A stretch of 64,000 nucleotides of DNA from Nephrocerus scutellatus (Eukaryota; Arthropoda; Insecta; Diptera; Pipunculidae). The notes under the pieces were generated by a model. That model was not told the DNA's origin and did no database searches. It saw nothing but the letters and a program-made list of their open reading frames with translations. Location of the stretch: NCBI GenBank assembly GCA_947095585.1, contig OX352763.1, forward strand, positions 41,342,010 to 41,406,009. Direction: 5' to 3'. The position numbers were made by a program, and so were the translations under genes. Positions within the stretch are counted from its first letter, which is position 1. Every line of letters begins with the position of its first letter. This document shows positions 1 through 11,813 of the stretch, in pieces.

Positions 1-410
1 ATAGTCTATTAATAGCCAGAAAGGATGCTTAGCGCTGTGCTATGAATAGACATACTGCGCTTGCCAATGATATAAACGAGTGAAATGCTGTTTTGTATTT
101 CACGTTTTACTGTGCGTGTGCTGCCAGCGGTGTACTTATTTTTTAGTTCAAAGGAAAACCAAATAAAAAATGGAACTTCAAATGGTTTTGTAAGGTAGAG
201 AAGAAAATTTATTTGTCCTTAGATACTTTTTGTTTATGCCTTTCCATACGATATTGAATGGATTATGTTCAAACTGTTTAGCGAAAGCGGATTAAGATTG
301 ATTTGTTCAGTTATACACTATGTAGTCATAGAGCACACCAAGGGAAGTAGCACACAGATTATTCCATTTTCAATAAAAATGTTAAGTACATATACTTGCA
401 TTAATTAATC
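1..410. other. AT-rich sequence, no gene seen
   Basis: No open frame, RNA gene or repeat that I can recognise. It ends at a short TAA/AAT run that belongs to the degraded SINE next to it. Confidence 0.5.
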
Positions 411-546
411 ATAATAATAATTGGCTCGACAGACCTTTGCTGTCCAAGACCTAGCTTCTTGCTACCATCCATAATTCTGCACAAAAATGGAGGGGACATG
501 TCGTATCCTAACTAACAGCGAATTAAGAAGCTCCGCGAGAAGTGGG
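411..546 (-). mobile_element. Degraded 3' half of the tRNA-derived SINE
   Basis: The stretch matches the tail half of the SINE family seen at 57,372-57,678, read on the minus strand: the (AAT)n tail, then GACAGACC..TG.GGTCCAAG, CTTCTTGC and the ATGGA.GGGAC block in the same order. The tRNA-like head is missing. Divergence is much higher than between the full copies, so this looks like an old insertion. It directly abuts a DINE-like element. Confidence 0.6.
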
Positions 547-564
547 ACCGTTTTTTTTAGATTG

Positions 565-1281
565 TCTATATTAACTTCGCGTGCCCGTGTGTTTGTTTGT
601 TTGTCGTGCAATATTGCAATACATTTTTAACCAACTTCCCAAAGTCCGATTTCATTGACATTTTGCACACAAGCATATCGCCGATATTTCTATTAAAATT
701 TGGGGTCCCTCGGGCCTCGCGATCGGAGGGGGGGAGGTGTCTCCCATACAAATATTTTACTAAATTTACCCAATTTTCTTCAAATTTTATATACTTGTGT
801 ATCTCCGATGGACAACGTTTCTTGTAAAACTATTGGAGACCCCGGGCCCTGAGGTCGTGAGGCCCCATAAAATTTTTTTTTAAAAATCAACCCGATTTTC
901 TTCAAATGTTATACACACGTGTATCCTGAGGCACGAGGGGTGCCCATATAAATTGTTTAACAATTAGCCAGATTTTTTTCAAGTTTTAAACACATGTTTA
1001 TCTCCGATGGGCAACACTGTTTGTAATGATTTTGGAGTGAAGTGGTGCCCATAAATATTTTTTAAAAAGAAGCTTTTCTTCAAATTTTAAACACATGTGT
1101 ATCTCCGATGGACAAAACGTTTTGCACATTTTTTGGAGTGATCGGGTCCTGAGACCCGAGTGGTGCCCATGTAAATTTTTTAAAAATTAGCTAGATTTTC
1201 TTTCAATTTTAAACACATAATATGTATCTCCTATAAGAGAATTTACATGAACTTTTTTTGTTTTTATGGGTTGTTTTTTTT
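565..1281 (+). repeat. DINE-1/mini-me-like (helentron-type) element, copy 1
   Basis: The 5' end shows the family start TCTATATTAACTTCGCGTGC followed by GTTTGTTTGTTTGTCG (the tetranucleotide array) and the conserved ACCAACTTCCCAAAG block. The body is four to five degenerate ~150-bp units, each with TTTTCTTCAAATTTTA.ACACATGTGTATCTCC and a GC-rich CCC.GGCCC stretch. The 3' end is AAGAGAATTTACATG followed by TTTTTATGGGTTG and a T-run. The short open frames here are translations of the repeat and are not genes. Confidence 0.75.
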
Positions 1282-1282
1282 A

Positions 1283-1345
1283 CTTCTGGGATTCGAACCT
1301 CAAACCTTCTGTTCTGCCACTTACTTACTTGAGCGTTTGGCATTG
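1283..1345 (-). repeat. Possible tRNA-like SINE head fragment
   Basis: CTGGGATTCGAACCTC is the reverse complement of a tRNA B-box (GGTTCGAATCC), and it sits directly against the end of the DINE-like element as the SINE heads do elsewhere in the window. The rest of the fragment (CTGCCACTTACTTACTTGAG) resembles a diverged A-box region only loosely. It could be chance. Confidence 0.3.
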
Positions 1346-3400
1346 GACGACTTCAACAATATGTGCTCCATGGTCTCATCATTTTCTTAACAAAAGTGAC
1401 AGCGTATTGTGTAAAATTTGGCCATTTAATGTAGGTATTTTCGAAACCCTAGACAACTTTGAGTGCTTTAAATTGTTTTTGGGTGATCTTCGTCTAAAAA
1501 AGAGTAGCTGTATGTCTTCGGGAAGCTTCCTCAAAGTTCGATCTAATATCTGACTTACACAAAATTTTCTTAGAGGACAACCCTTTTCAATTGGATTTCT
1601 ACAAGAATGTACAAGTGGTTAAAGTATTTCCTTTGTCATACTTCGTATTTTCAAAATGAAAATTTTAATTATCGAAATCATAATTTACCAAAGCCAAGAA
1701 TATGATATTTCTGTAATATCCGAGAAACATTTATTTCAATTTACGAGTATTTGCATTTCACGAAAGAATTGACTTAAAGCAATTGAACGAACTTTAAAAA
1801 CGAATTTTCTCAAAACAGAAAATTCGTAGTTTTGGCTTAAGCCAAGCGATTATATTTTCATGAAACAAAGGTAGGTTTTTGCACTCGTAACATAAACGTA
1901 AAAAAATGTTTTACTTTTTCATTGACATTTTGTTAAATATTAAGCTTAGCGCGTGATTTTATATTATTTATACAGCAGATTGTGGTAATCAACTTTTTGG
2001 GTTAGGGTTAAAATTCGCATATAATATTAGCATATCGATTTGGTTCAATCATGTTCCTCGAATAGTACTTTTCTATGGATTGACCAAAAGAAATAACACA
2101 CCCTGTTGTGAATTTGTTGTTTTAAATAAACCTTTCGTTGACATCAACAGGCTAGGTGACGTTATTCGATAGCTTCCCTTTTCTCTGTGGTTGATGTTGA
2201 TGATTAACTAGATGGAGCATAGTATTTTGCAATTTAAAGCATTTTTTATGTTTTACTGGCTTAGTTTCACGTTTAACATACTTTGATTACTTGAATTCGC
2301 AAAGAAATAAGTGGATAAAAATTATAAAAATTAAAAAAAAAATGTTTTTTCATATTCCCACAAGGCTTAAAGAGTATTTTATTTTATAAAGAAAAGTACG
2401 AAATAATTAAAAAATTGCTAGACGTGTTAAGGGGTTAAAAAACTTAAACTTTCTAGTCACTCATATTTTATTAAAATTAAATAAATAATATATAAATATA
2501 TAAAATAAAAGATATTTAAAATATAAGTTCAGATGTTATTGGAAAATTTAATGAAAATAATTATACTTTTTAAAATTTTATACTGCCTGATCAGTGAAAG
2601 TATTTTTATTTTATATTTATTAGCACTATGAGTATCCACACACTTGGAGTTTTTAAATTAAACCACTAACTGCCTCAATACTAAACATGTGCGTAACACA
2701 TTTCCTAACACATTTGCACAAGTAACTGCGGTATGATTTATCACTTTTGCAACGGGTGTAAACTTTACAAAGCACTTGGAACTTGATGTTTACTTATGTA
2801 AAATTGCACTAATAATTCATTAAAAGTTTCCCAAAATGCTGTGCTATCACTCACTAACTCGAATCACTATGCATCTCCAAATTCGGTGCTTCAATTTTGT
2901 AATTTTCTCGGTTCATCAAACATTAATCACCTGGAACATGATAAGATCGCACTGCTATTTTTACCGTTCAACATTTAGTTTTAGAATAAGAAACATATAT
3001 AGCCATTCTTCATTCACAAATAAATGGATTAGTTGCATTCGCTAGAACTACTAGATGATCTGAGTAGGAGCAGAAAGAACAGGACTTGATTGTTTGAAAA
3101 CAAAAATCAGACTGAAACGAGAAGGCTCTGACGGTATCAGCCGTTATCCGTGTATAACCGTGCACAACACAGAAGTACAGTGTCCTTTGCAGATATTTCT
3201 TAAACTAACGTTAGCTGAAACTCCCAATCTACCACCCTCCGCCATTCAAAAACTGTGCTTCCCTATCTATCAGAATTCCCTACAATGTGGCACCAAGCGC
3301 TCTAACTTTATGTACAATTTATGAAATGTTCATTGTTGAATGAAAATTCAGCAAAGTCGTCCTCGAAATGTAAGAGCCATACGACGAAATCACAGAGGGC
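1346..3400. other. AT-rich intergenic sequence, no gene seen
   Basis: About 2 kb with no open frame above background, no RNA gene and no repeat shared with the rest of the window that I can detect. The short frames here have no recognisable motif and no codon pattern worth reporting. Confidence 0.5.
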
Positions 3401-3418
3401 GGTGGTTTTTGGTGGTAA

Positions 3419-3425
3419 TATAAGC
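3419..3425 (+). promoter_or_regulatory. Possible TATA box upstream of the 3,482 ORF
   Basis: TATAAGC lies 63 bp before the ATG at 3,482, with a GC-rich segment in between, unusual for this AT-rich region. That arrangement would suit a short 5' UTR. There is no independent support. Confidence 0.25.
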
Positions 3426-3481
3426 AGGGCGGCTGGAAACACAAGGTACTGCCTCCTCGATTCGCTCATTTACAGACAAAC

Positions 3482-3892
3482 ATGATTTTCTTCTCAATGA
3501 AAATTATTAAAGTTTTATCCGCGCGCTGTGCTTTCCTACTTACCAATATTCAGGTCGTGACGTCAAACAAAAGCTTTTCAAAGATGCTGGAAGGCACACA
3601 TTCACGAAAGTGTGTGAATATTATACTGTATACAATATTACGTATGTGCACGGCCAACCAAGAGCGTATGAAATTCAGGTTAAACATTGCACTGGGTCAG
3701 TGTGTTAGCAGTGAAAATGTCTACAAATGTTACACGCAGCCACTAGAAGGATACGAGTTTGTGCATTTGGTGAATGACTGCTGGCTGCAAAGCACTTTGT
3801 TGGACGTTGATGACGACAACGTCAAAAGGATACATAGCGCCACGCATACACTTGTATCGAGACGAATTTATAGTTGGTTAATGGTTGGTTAG
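3482..3892 (+). CDS. Unassigned 136-aa ORF, possibly secreted
   Basis: I do not recognise this protein. It is a single uninterrupted frame of 136 codons. It begins MIFFSMKIIKVLSARCAFLL, a positively charged then hydrophobic start that could act as a signal sequence or anchor, and carries six cysteines (about residues 16, 44, 56, 74, 83 and 100). The four distal to residue 40 could form disulfides in a small secreted protein. The spacing does not fit odorant-binding proteins (no C-x3-C). It has a TATA-like motif 63 bp upstream and is less AT-rich than its surroundings. A possible donor and acceptor inside it (..CAG GTCG..) mean exon limits could differ. It could equally be a chance frame; there is no second exon or homologue in the window. 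Confidence 0.3.
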   Translation: MIFFSMKIIKVLSARCAFLLTNIQVVTSNKSFSKMLEGTHSRKCVNIILYTILRMCTANQERMKFRLNIALGQCVSSENVYKCYTQPLEGYEFVHLVNDCWLQSTLLDVDDDNVKRIHSATHTLVSRRIYSWLMVG

Positions 3893-4018
3893 TTTAGTGC
3901 AGATTTGCAACACAATCGTGACGTTGGTGAACTCAAAGGATGTATTACCAGGTTTGGATGTGTTTGGAGTTGAACTGCTTTTTTATAATTCTCTATATTT
4001 TCTGTATCCAGATAATGG

Positions 4019-4400
4019 AAAAATAAAAATTAAAATTGTTCGTGTAAATTCTCTAATTGATACATAATGTGCAAAGTTTGAATATAACCGGGTAACATTT
4101 GAAAAAAAAATTGGGAGCCCCTTATTCTGATCACTCAAAAATTTGTACAAAAAGTGTTACCATCGGATATACATAATATTTGAAGAAAATCGGGTAAATT
4201 GTTTAAAATTTAAATTGGGTCTTATGACATCGGGGTCCTCTCAAGCCAACATTTTTACAAACAGTGTTGTCCATCGGAGATACATGCGTATAAAATTTGA
4301 AAAAAATCGGGTACTCTTTTTTATAAAATTTGTGTGGGTGCCACCCGACCTCGGTGTATCTCGGACTAGCGAATTTAGATGAAACATTTTAATTTTTAAA
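4019..4400 (-). repeat. DINE-1-like element, copy 2 (fused or truncated)
   Basis: The left side is the family 3' end in reverse (TAAAAATTAAAATTGTTCGTG then TAAATTCTCTAAT), followed by two ~150-bp units with the GAAGAAAATCGGGTAAATTG and CATCGGAGATACATGCG motifs. The right side (GCGAATTTAGATGAAACATT) looks like a family 3' end in the opposite orientation, so this is probably two truncated copies joined, not one element. Confidence 0.6.
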
Positions 4401-4403
4401 ATT

Positions 4404-4951
4404 CTATATATTAACTTTGCGTCGGCACGATTTTGTCTGTCGTTCGTTCATATGTTTGGTGGATTCTTGCGATCAATTCTTAACCCACTTCCCAAAGCTC
4501 GATTTAATTGAAATTTTGCACAGATGTTTATTTTCGGTGACAACACTTTCTGTTAGGTAGTGATCGGGCACCGGGGTCGGGGAGCTCCCGTACAATGTTT
4601 TTAACAATCATGCCAAGTAGCGGCATAAGATCACGCCATACTAAAATGATTGTTTGATTGTGTGCAACACTGTTTTACTATATATTAACTTTGCGTCGGC
4701 ACGATTTTGTCTGTCGTTCGTTCATATGTTTGGTGGATTCTTGCGATCAATTCTTAACCCACTTCCCAAAGCTCGATTTAATTGAAATTTTGCACAGATG
4801 TTTATTTTCGGTGACAACACTTTCTGTTAGGTAGTGATCGGGCACCGGGGTCGGGGAGCTCCCGTACAATGTTTTTAACAATCATGCCAAGTAGCGGCAT
4901 AAGATCACGCCATACTAAAATGATTGTTTGATTGTGTGCAACACTGTTTTA
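4404..4951 (+). repeat. Perfect tandem duplication, 2 x 274 bp
   Basis: Two adjacent units, 4,404-4,677 and 4,678-4,951, read the same base for base from CTATATATTAACTTTGCG to AACACTGTTTTAC as far as I can compare them by eye. The sequence diverges only after the second unit. This lack of difference contrasts with 10-30% divergence between other copies of the same element in the window, so the duplication is very recent or an assembly artefact. Confidence 0.85.
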
Positions 4952-5095
4952 CGATTTGAACCACAAAAGCAGGCAGTGCTTCGCTTCGTTTTTATTTTTC
5001 AACATTTATAGTGGATTACTTTTAAGCGCATATTTCGGGTATTAGAGAATTTTCATAAAACATTTTAATTTTTAATTGTTTTTAAACAACCCATA
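4404..5095 (+). repeat. DINE-1-like element, copy 3, with internal tandem duplication
   Basis: The 5' end CTATATATTAACTTTGCGTC, a short tetranucleotide array (GTCTGTCGTTCGTTC) and the block AACCCACTTCCCAAAGC are present twice because 274 bp of the element is duplicated in tandem. The 3' end is ATTAGAGAATTTTCATAAAA, then an A/T-rich palindrome, then AAACAACCC. The private segment with GCAGTGCTTCGCTTCG resembles the copy near 20.7 kb. Confidence 0.65.
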
Positions 5096-5205
5096 TATTG
5101 TTTTTATTCTCATTTGCTTTGGCCGTATCAATTTACCTAAACCAACCAACATTTAATTAATCTAATTACATCTTAGTTGTTTGAAAAACGTATCCAAATA
5201 CAATT

Positions 5206-5532
5206 CGTATAAATAATCAACACATAAAAATTAAAATTTTTCGTGTAAATTCTCTAATCGAAGATACACATATTCGGTGAGAATACTTTCTGTAAAAATT
5301 TGAAGATACACATGTGTTTTTGAATAAAATCTGATGTATTTTGAAAAAAATTATATGAGAGCCCCCAACTCTAGGGCCCGATCACTTCCAAATTATTTAA
5401 AAAGTATTGTCATCGGAGTTACGCATGTATGCAAAGTTTGAATAATATTGGGTCTTAGGAAGTTGATTTATCACAAAATTTGGCCAGCCATACAACAAAA
5501 ACAAACACATCCGAAGTTAATATAGAGAATTA
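5206..5532 (-). repeat. DINE-1-like element, copy 4
   Basis: Reads on the minus strand. It opens with TAAAAATTAAAATTTTTCGT and the 11-bp sub-terminal repeat TAAATTCTCTA, has two degenerate internal units, and closes with GAAGTTAATATAGAGAATT. The tetranucleotide array is nearly gone (ACAACAAAAACAAACACATCC). It ends a few bases before the start of LINE-A copy 1. Confidence 0.65.
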
Positions 5533-5861
5533 AAAAACTGCTGACGCTTACAACCGGGCGGATGGCGGTCAGCCATCAGCAGAATAGGGGGAATAACACA
5601 GAATGCTCTAGAATTGCAGGTGGCTGTAACTTTCAATGACTGGTGGAGTCAAACCTCCACGTGGTAGCTGCCAGTAATTTTCCTCAAAAGCAGGAAAAGC
5701 GGAATGATCGGGCTAGTCACTTCAAAATTAGGTTGGCGCGAGGCCAATAACCTCGCCCGTAAAAAAGTATTATTACAGAACCCAAAACCAGCCTCGGATA
5801 CACTGATGAACGACGACGACCACGGCAACGAAAACAGCTAAACGATTTAAGAATTTTCTGA

Positions 5862-6955
5862 TGGAACGTACGTTCACTGTATAGAGCTCGAGCTGCACAG
5901 CAGCTAGCCGATACCCTGTCTAAGTATAAGGCTGACATAACAGCAATCAGAAAAATCAGAAAATGACATATATTACAGCTGTCATGCAAGACATCATGTG
6001 CTCGGGGTGGGATTTCTAGTCAGCAAAAGAATGAAACCCACCGTTATAGGCTTTAGAGCCATAAATGAACGGCTATGCACCCTTCGCGTGGGGGGCAAAT
6101 TTAAAAACATAAGCCTCATAAACGGTCAGGCACCTATAGAGGAATCCCCAGATGATGAAAAAGAAGAATTCTTTGAATCAGTCGAACGGGAACTCCATGC
6201 CTGCCCTCAGTATGATGTAAAAATCATTCTCGGGGATATGAATGCTAAAATATGTATGGAGCTAGTATTCAAGCAGTACATTGGCACCCATAGCTTACAC
6301 GAGAACACTAATGACCAGGGACAACGAGTCATAGAGATGGCAGCAAGGAATAATTTGGTAGTTGCCAGTACAAGGCTTGCGCGTAAAAATATCCACAAAG
6401 CCACCTGGGTATCTCCTGATGGAGCCACTCGCAACCAGCAACCACGTGTTGATAGACCGCCGCCACAACCCGAACCTGATGACGGTACGAATGTACCGAG
6501 GTGCCAACGTCGACTCGGACCACTATATTGTTGGTATGGTGCTCCGAGCATGGATTGCATCATCACGAAAGACTGCATCCGCGAATTACATTCGAGTCAA
6601 CACGGCTGCCCTTCTCAACGAAGAGACCAGAAACAACTACGGTCAAGCGATAGGACTTGGCCTAAATGCTGGGAGAGTAAGTCCTGGGACTGAGATGTCA
6701 GGCGTAGAAGAGAAATGGACACGACTTAAGAATACTGTCATTAGTACTGCTGACTCCATCTTAGGCAGTAGTCGTAGAGATCGGAACGACTGGTTCGATG
6801 ACGAATGTAAGCGAGCGACTGAACGCAAGAATGTTGCGTACCGAGCAATGCAACAATCTCAACTAACGCGGGCACCCGAAGATATGAAAAAACAGTTCAC
6901 CGTCGAAAGAAAGCAGCCTGGGAGAAGAATCTCGTCCGTGAACTAGAACAGTACA
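5862..6955 (+). pseudogene. LINE-A copy 1 endonuclease (EEP/APE fold) and linker, broken
   Basis: Nicks target DNA to prime reverse transcription. Starting at TGGAACGTACGT (WNVRSLYRA), the frame has stops and a frameshift before the block [20 protein letters not shown] at 5,998. It continues through [19 protein letters not shown] (catalytic GDMNA motif) to about 6,460, where a frameshift moves the SDHYIVGMV catalytic motif (Asp-His pair) into another frame (6,362-6,946). That second frame carries the linker to EDMKKQF. So the key residues survive but are no longer in one frame. Confidence 0.8.
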
Positions 6956-7059
6956 GAGAGCAAGGACCGCACCAGGCGCGGAAGTTCTACCAAAGAGTCC
7001 GCGGTATGACGAATATACACCGCGTTGCACATACTGCAAAGACAAAGAGGGTAATCTGA

Positions 7060-8485
7060 TCGCCGATCTCAAAGGCATCTAAGAGCGATGGGAAGAGCAG
7101 TTTCATGAGTTGCTTAATGGCCAGCTAACTGAGAAATTGGAAGCTCCACCAATGACCGAAGACCACACTATGCTGCCGCCACCAAGCATAGACGAAGTAA
7201 TCAGAGCGATAAATCGGCTCATAAATAATAAGGCCCTGGGATCTGATGGGATCCCAGCGGAACTGATTAAAATAGGAGGCCCCACATTACACCAAGCAAT
7301 TCATGAAATAGTAGTGCAAGGATGGGAGGAAGAAGCTATGTCAGAAGACTGGCGAAGAGGCAACCTGTGCCCCATACATAAGAAGGGATATATCAAAAAT
7401 GAAGCAATTATCGTATTACCGCGTTAATGAATTTCTTCTCTATCCTTCACGACAGGATAGCCCCATACGCTAAAGTCATCATTGGTCCGTACCAGTGTGG
7501 CTTCATCCCAGGCAAAAAAACAACTGATCAAATTTACACCCTTAGGCATGTGATGGAAAAATGTCTAGAGTTTCAAAACTCACTACACCGTCTTTTTATA
7601 GACTTTAAAGCTGCCTAAGATAGCATAGCCAGAGTAAAACTTTATGAAGCCATGAGAGAATTGGGCATCCCAAATAAACTGACACGACTATGTAGGCTGA
7701 CCATGACCGTCCTCTTCGACCTGGCGTTGGAGAAAGTGAGAAAGTGATCCGAGACTCTGACGGTGAGAGGAACAACCCTCTATAAGTCAATTCAGATACT
7801 GGCTTACGCAGACGATATTGACATCGTTGGTAGAACCCGAAGAGCTGTACGGGAAGCTTTCATCCAGATAGAACAGGCTGCATGGAATCTGGGGCTGCAC
7901 ATAAATGAGAGCAAAACAGAGTACATGGTGGCCACTTCTGCGAGTAGAAGATTCAAAATTGGTCCTTCAAATGAAATAGTGGAGCACGAATTTGAAGTAG
8001 GGCAATCCTTTAACTATCTCGGGTCAACTGTAGCAGCCGATAACAGCAGCATGGAACCAGAAATACCCGCACGGTTGCTTAAAGCCAACAAAGCCTACTA
8101 TAGTCTGTCAAGACTCTTCAAATCCAGGAACTTACCCATAACATATAAGCTGCTGATATATAAGAAAATGGTCATACCAGTACTTACATAGGTATCCGAG
8201 ACTTGGGTGGTTAGCAAAAAGCAGTCTGACCTCTTAGCCGCGTTCGATAAAAAAGTCTTTCGGAGAATGGTTGGCCCCGTATGTGAGGAAGGACGATTCC
8301 GGAGACTCTATAATGATGAGATCTACGAGCGTTACCGCGATGTCGACATCGTGAAGAAAGTTAAGCTCGGTAGGCTCCGGTGGGCAGGACACCTAGCTCG
8401 CATGAACGAAGAGGATTCTACTCGGAAAGTCCCTTGCGGTAGGATTTATGGAACACGACAGCGAGGCCGGCCAAGCCTATGCTGA
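7060..8485 (+). pseudogene. LINE-A copy 1 reverse transcriptase and C-terminus, broken, with internal deletion
   Basis: Recognisable RT blocks are ALGSDGIPAELIKIGGP (7,235-7,285), LCPIHKKGY (7,366-7,392), YQCGFIPGKKTTDQIYTLR (7,490-7,548), LFIDFKAA (7,590-7,615, motif A) and LAYADDIDIVGRTRRAV (7,800-7,850, motif C, YADD). Between motif A and motif C the sequence jumps from LTRLCRLTMT to LALEKV within a few codons, so about 150 bp including the expected RQG block (motif B) is deleted. The C-terminal region runs on through stops at about 8,190 and 8,483. It cannot encode an active enzyme. Confidence 0.85.
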
Positions 8486-8618
8486 AAGGATGGCGTAGAC
8501 CAGGACGCCCAAAGTTTAGGGATGCCGAATTGGATGACATCTGCTCGAATTCGGAAACGGTGGAGAGACTTTTTGCAGGAGGACCGGACCTCGATTACAG
8601 AACCAAATATGATGATGA

Positions 8619-11600
8619 TGACACAAGCCATTCTTCCGTACGAAGCTAAAAGTATTAATGTTTCTAAAGTTCAAGCATGTATCACTAAGGATTGCGAGTG
8701 CCTATTGTAGGTAATAAGAATATGAAGATAAGATTTGCAGGTATTATCCTGATAGACCTGCCCTGTCCTGCCAATCTGGCTGATTAAATTCGTAAATTTT
8801 TGGTTCAAGCGCACTGAAGAAGAAATTTAATTTCTATTTTTTATTCCTGATGACAGGACATGGCTATTTTTAAGGTAATTTCAAACGATGGAAACAATAC
8901 CGGTACTACGCAGTAAATTCTTACGACGCATATTACACTTTCTTCTAAAGCAAATATCAGTTGGCGGAAGGAATATAAACGCGCGACCAACACCAAAGTA
9001 AATTAACGTGGTTCCAGATTTTTTAATGATAAAGCTGCCTTAAAACTCACCAAGAACTTTGTCTTTCCGCATTTTCCGCATTTTCGCAGTAGCTCGCTGC
9101 TAATCATCACAAAGAAAAACCTTTTTTGAAACGTTTGACTGTATCTAAAGAACCTTCTTCTGTCCGTGCTCTTAGCAGCCGTTACAATAGGGCAAAACGA
9201 TTCCATTACTACCTGCTTGCAACTATCGAACAATTTGAACCAAGCAAGAACTTTGGCGATATTATCCAAAATTCTAAATCGTATAGGCGTTACGTTAACG
9301 TCACTCAAGACCCATTATATTCATTTTTGGCTATACAACCGGGTATCAAACCCCGGTTCTATTGGTTTGTAGCCATTAACTCTAAACATTCAGTCCTGCC
9401 GCAGAGACAGTGAGATACTCGCAAACGCCAAATAAAATGTTTGTCGTGTTGGGTTGGTTGTTTTATCCGCCGTATGCATCTGACACTGTCGGATTTACAC
9501 TTATTCAGAGAAACCATTATTTTTCGAATAATTTTTTTGTCATACGCCCACAGCCGCGGATGTGAGTTAGTATATTATATGTATACATACTGAACTGGTA
9601 AAAATCAAAACAACATTGTTGGCAATACTCAGATAAGAACAAGAACACTGGACTGAAAGAAAACCATCCTGGCAAGCCTGATTTAAGAAAAGACAAAAAC
9701 AGATATTGTGCATCACGTATTGTGTATTATAAAGTCCGCTTACAGAAAAAAAAATTGTTTAGTTTATTAATTAAGAACCCAACAAAAATAATTAACAGGA
9801 GCTGGTGTGAACTAATGTATATTTTGTTATTTTCTCAATGAAAGGAATATGTCAACAAAGAAATTAATAAAACAACCTATACATCCAAGAAGACAGGGTT
9901 TTGTTCTGGCCTCTCCGCAGGTTCTAGACGACTTCATCCAGTTAGTTATACTCCTTAACTATATGCATACTGATTTTTTGGGGCTGCCTTCTTTCGAGAA
10001 AAGGTTTGTCCTGCCCGCTCTCCCCAACAGTTTCATCCACAAAATCGCCTTTGTGCATTCGATGGCCCACGCGTTACTATCGGACTTAGGCTTTTCTGCA
10101 TACGTGAAACTCAAAACAATTTCTTAAAAAAAGTAATGAGCTTTGTTAAAAAAAACAATACTCCGACATAGCCGATTTGCTAAAATCGATACAAAACGAT
10201 GCAATGCTCTAACCTATTGATTTATACATGTTGTGGTATAATTTTGCTTCCAAACGGTTGTTTTGCTATTACAGCAACATCCTCTTGACTCATTCATTCT
10301 TTTTAATAAACTCCTCACGTTTGTAGGATGTTTGGATGGGATTACGATGACGACCTCGGTTATTTCCAACCCAATCTTAAAATAAGTTTTAAGGACACCG
10401 ACATCGCCGAGTTGTCGACGACACACATTCCTACTTTGATATGCAACTCAAATTCAGTTTTCGTTTCAGAGGATACTGTAGCAGCTTGCTTTTGCATTTA
10501 CAAGACAACTATACTATGACGTCGATGAATTTTGTAAACAATACATTCTACGAGTAGAAGAGCTTTTATAAGCAGTTTACCGAGAATCTGAAAAAGTTCT
10601 GGTGGTGGTGGGTTGTGGGCTTGTTGAGGTTGACTCCTCTGAAATTGATGCTTCAGGATGGATATGAGTAGATGTATGTATCCTTAGCCAATTGTGACGT
10701 AACGGCTATTGGCATGTTAAACGAATAGCGGGTAATGGAGCTTTTGAGTAGAGCCGTACAGCATGTCTCTCTCTCTATGCATGCATTATTAACAAAGCAC
10801 AGCTTGAGAGTTAGGTCAGTAGTTCATTAAACCAGCGAGGTCATTCAACCAAAATTCATGACGTAAATGCTCGAAATGTTAAGCAGAAGGATTTTCTTAT
10901 GTGCCTAAAGCCATGAAACTTGTGTTGTATTCATTACTGAGAGTGTGTGTTTAATACAAATAAAATATTCAAGGAAACATTTGATGTAAATACAATTTTA
11001 AATAGACAGTTGCACTGAAAGTTAATGCAGGTAATACATAATAACTTAATAGTGCCAATTGTCGATAATATTAAATTTGCACACCTATTCATATAGAAAT
11101 AAATTGAAAAAATGGACTTTCATATTTTAGTTAATCGTTTCACTCTAACTGTATAAAATAATTGAGACACAATCGCCTTATTAAAAAAAATGGTATTTTA
11201 TTGAAACTTTATTGATAATTAATTATTGGTTAACAAAAACTCATTTAAATTTCTTACAATTATATCTGCATTTACAGTTTTTCATATAGATATGCACTAA
11301 TTGGGCCAAGTCTTTCAAGACTGCAACTAAAATTTAAAACAATTTTACACATGTCACGCGAGCCGAACGCAACTAGCGAAACTCGTCACATGCGGGATAA
11401 AGAAATGCCATGCCAGACTAAGCTGCTCAAAAAAAAAAAATTCAGCTCTCTAGGTCATGTGAATGTTGGTTAAAAAGTACATAAAAGAAGTCGAAACAAA
11501 CAGACAAACATTGGTCAAGTTAAATAAAAGTTTTTAAAAGGAGTTTGATTCGGTATTTGGTAAATATTTGCCATTTTGCTTGAGAAGGTTTTTTAGGTGC

Positions 11601-11813
11601 TCTTGAGACAATTCCATAAATAAGTTGAGATTAACTAGCGAGTTTAAGCGAAAGGCAAACTTTTTGTCATAAATTCTTAATATGAGTTTTACGTTGTTAT
11701 TTTCAAATCGTTTCCATCCCCTCCGGCAACAGATTAAGAAAATTGAATTGTTCGTGTGTTAATTCGGTTTGTGTTTATTAAAAGCGTTATCAAATATATT
11801 TAAATAAAAACAA
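8619..11813. other. Intergenic sequence, nothing recognised
   Basis: More than 3 kb with no recognisable coding exon, RNA gene or repeat shared with other parts of the window. A few frames of 60-100 codons occur (for example 9,849-10,127 and 9,126-9,413) but lack motifs, good contexts or partner exons. I do not call them genes. Confidence 0.45.

Larger units (their letters stand above)
5538..8618 (+). mobile_element. LINE-A copy 1: APE-endonuclease/RT non-LTR retrotransposon, near full length
   Basis: This is the longest copy of a single-ORF non-LTR retrotransposon of the type databases often label 'craniofacial development protein 2-like' / endonuclease-reverse transcriptase. About 320 bp of 5' UTR is followed by an APE-type endonuclease (starting WNVRSLYRA near 5,860), a linker, an RT domain and a C-terminal region ending in RRLYNDEIYERYRDVD and GRLRWAGHLARM. 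The 3' end is CCAAATAT followed by a GAT repeat. I cannot fix the clade (RTE-like or a related one) from sequence alone. Several stops and frameshifts make it inactive. The 5' UTR is confirmed by the copy at 51,957-53,410. Confidence 0.85.
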
